A stretch of DNA of 5,956 nucleotides from the NCBI GenBank assembly GCA_019239815.1, contig JAFAZL010000982.1, positions 1 through 5,956 on the forward strand. Direction: 5' to 3'. A program made the position numbers and the translations under genes. Shown in pieces: positions 5,498 to 5,956 of this stretch. The notes under the pieces were generated by a model. That model did not search any database, was not told where the DNA came from, and worked only from the letters and a program-made list of their open reading frames with translations. Source of the DNA: Acidobacteriota bacterium. Its GTDB lineage: Bacteria > Acidobacteriota > Terriglobia > Acidoferrales > UBA7541. Positions within the stretch are counted from its first letter, which is position 1. Each line of letters starts with the position of its first letter.

Positions 5498-5956
5498 ATG
5501 CAGGCAGGGAGGAAAGCCATCGCGCTGCTCACAGCCAGGGAGATTTTCGATCTCGTTCGAGACGATCTCGTCCTTGTGGAAGAAGAACTGACGCGACAAA
5601 CCGCGACTGCTTTTCTGCCGGTTTCCGAAATCACCAGCTACCTCCTCGGCGGAGGAGGGAAGCGCCTTCGCCCAGCGCTGCTTCTGTTGTCCGCGCGTTA
5701 CGCCGGTCATCGCGGCCCTTCCGCGATCAAGCTTGCCGCAGTCGTTGAACTCCTTCATAGCGCGACTCTGATTCACGACGACGTGATCGACAGCGCCGAC
5801 ACGCGCCGCGGTCGCCCTTCAGCAAATTCGCGTTGGGGTAATCATCGCAGCGTCCTCGCCGGCGACTGGCTCTACATGCAGTCATTCCAGATGGCGCTCG
5901 AAGAGCGCAATTTCAGAATTCTCGATGTTCTGATCGATCTCACGCAAAAAATGGTC
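5498..5956 (+). CDS. Trans-polyprenyl diphosphate synthase, 3' end beyond window
   Basis: These are the first 153 codons of an all-trans isoprenyl diphosphate synthase, which condenses isopentenyl diphosphate onto an allylic primer to make quinone side chains or other prenyl chains. Visible are GGGGKRLRP (51-59), which binds the IPP phosphates, and the first aspartate-rich motif LIHDDVIDSADTRRG (91-105) with Asp94, Asp95 and Asp98 holding Mg. VLAGDWLYMQSF (119-130) also fits the family. Ala89, five residues before the DDxxD motif, is small, as in octaprenyl/IspB-type enzymes, so a long-chain product (perhaps the menaquinone tail) is inferred. The second Asp motif lies outside the window. The ATG at 5498 has GAAAGG only 3 bases upstream. 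A much better site, GGGAGG at 5507-5512, is placed for an ATC at 5519, so the true start is uncertain. The only stop upstream in this frame is TAA at 5414. Confidence 0.9.
   Translation, partial: MQAGRKAIALLTAREIFDLVRDDLVLVEEELTRQTATAFLPVSEITSYLLGGGGKRLRPALLLLSARYAGHRGPSAIKLAAVVELLHSATLIHDDVIDSADTRRGRPSANSRWGNHRSVLAGDWLYMQSFQMALEERNFRILDVLIDLTQKMV

Overview
The window reads as a bacterial chromosome segment of moderately high GC, with strong use of C-ending codons, and all recognisable genes lie on the + strand. The best taxonomic guess is Acidobacteriota (Terriglobales/Koribacter-like). This rests on the general look of the proteins and on an intergenic repeat beginning TTGTCATCCTGAGCG and ending GCGAAGGATCTC, a type I associate with those genomes. 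That is recollection, not a search result.

Layout: 1-462 is non-coding. Its first ~340 bases hold nothing I can name. The last ~120 carry a perfect G5-TATA-C5 palindrome, a 12-bp direct repeat and a good sigma-70 type promoter for larC (463-1641), the CTP-dependent nickel insertase of nickel-pincer cofactor synthesis. A 210-bp repeat-rich gap follows, with an Acidobacteria-type dispersed repeat, a SalI-type palindrome and a REP palindrome. Next is metG (1852-3816), a long methionyl-tRNA synthetase with a C-terminal tRNA-binding OB domain. Then comes a compact cassette (3859-4496): a REP-associated tyrosine transposase (RAYT) gene bracketed by two identical 26-bp REP elements in inverted orientation. 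After it lie tatD (4523-5323), a 174-bp gap with a second good promoter whose -10 box sits inside a perfect inverted repeat, and the first 153 codons of a long-chain trans-polyprenyl diphosphate synthase that runs off the window.

How they relate: metG and tatD are housekeeping genes that are neighbours in several bacteria (for example metS-yabD in Bacillus), so the RAYT/REP cassette looks like an insertion between former operon partners. LarC (cofactor maturation) and the polyprenyl synthase (quinone side chain or lipid carrier) appear to be separately promoted units. The most distinctive system here is the RAYT with its cognate GTAG-headed REPs, plus a third, diverged REP upstream of metG. 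This family is already described; I see no evidence of a wholly undescribed system.
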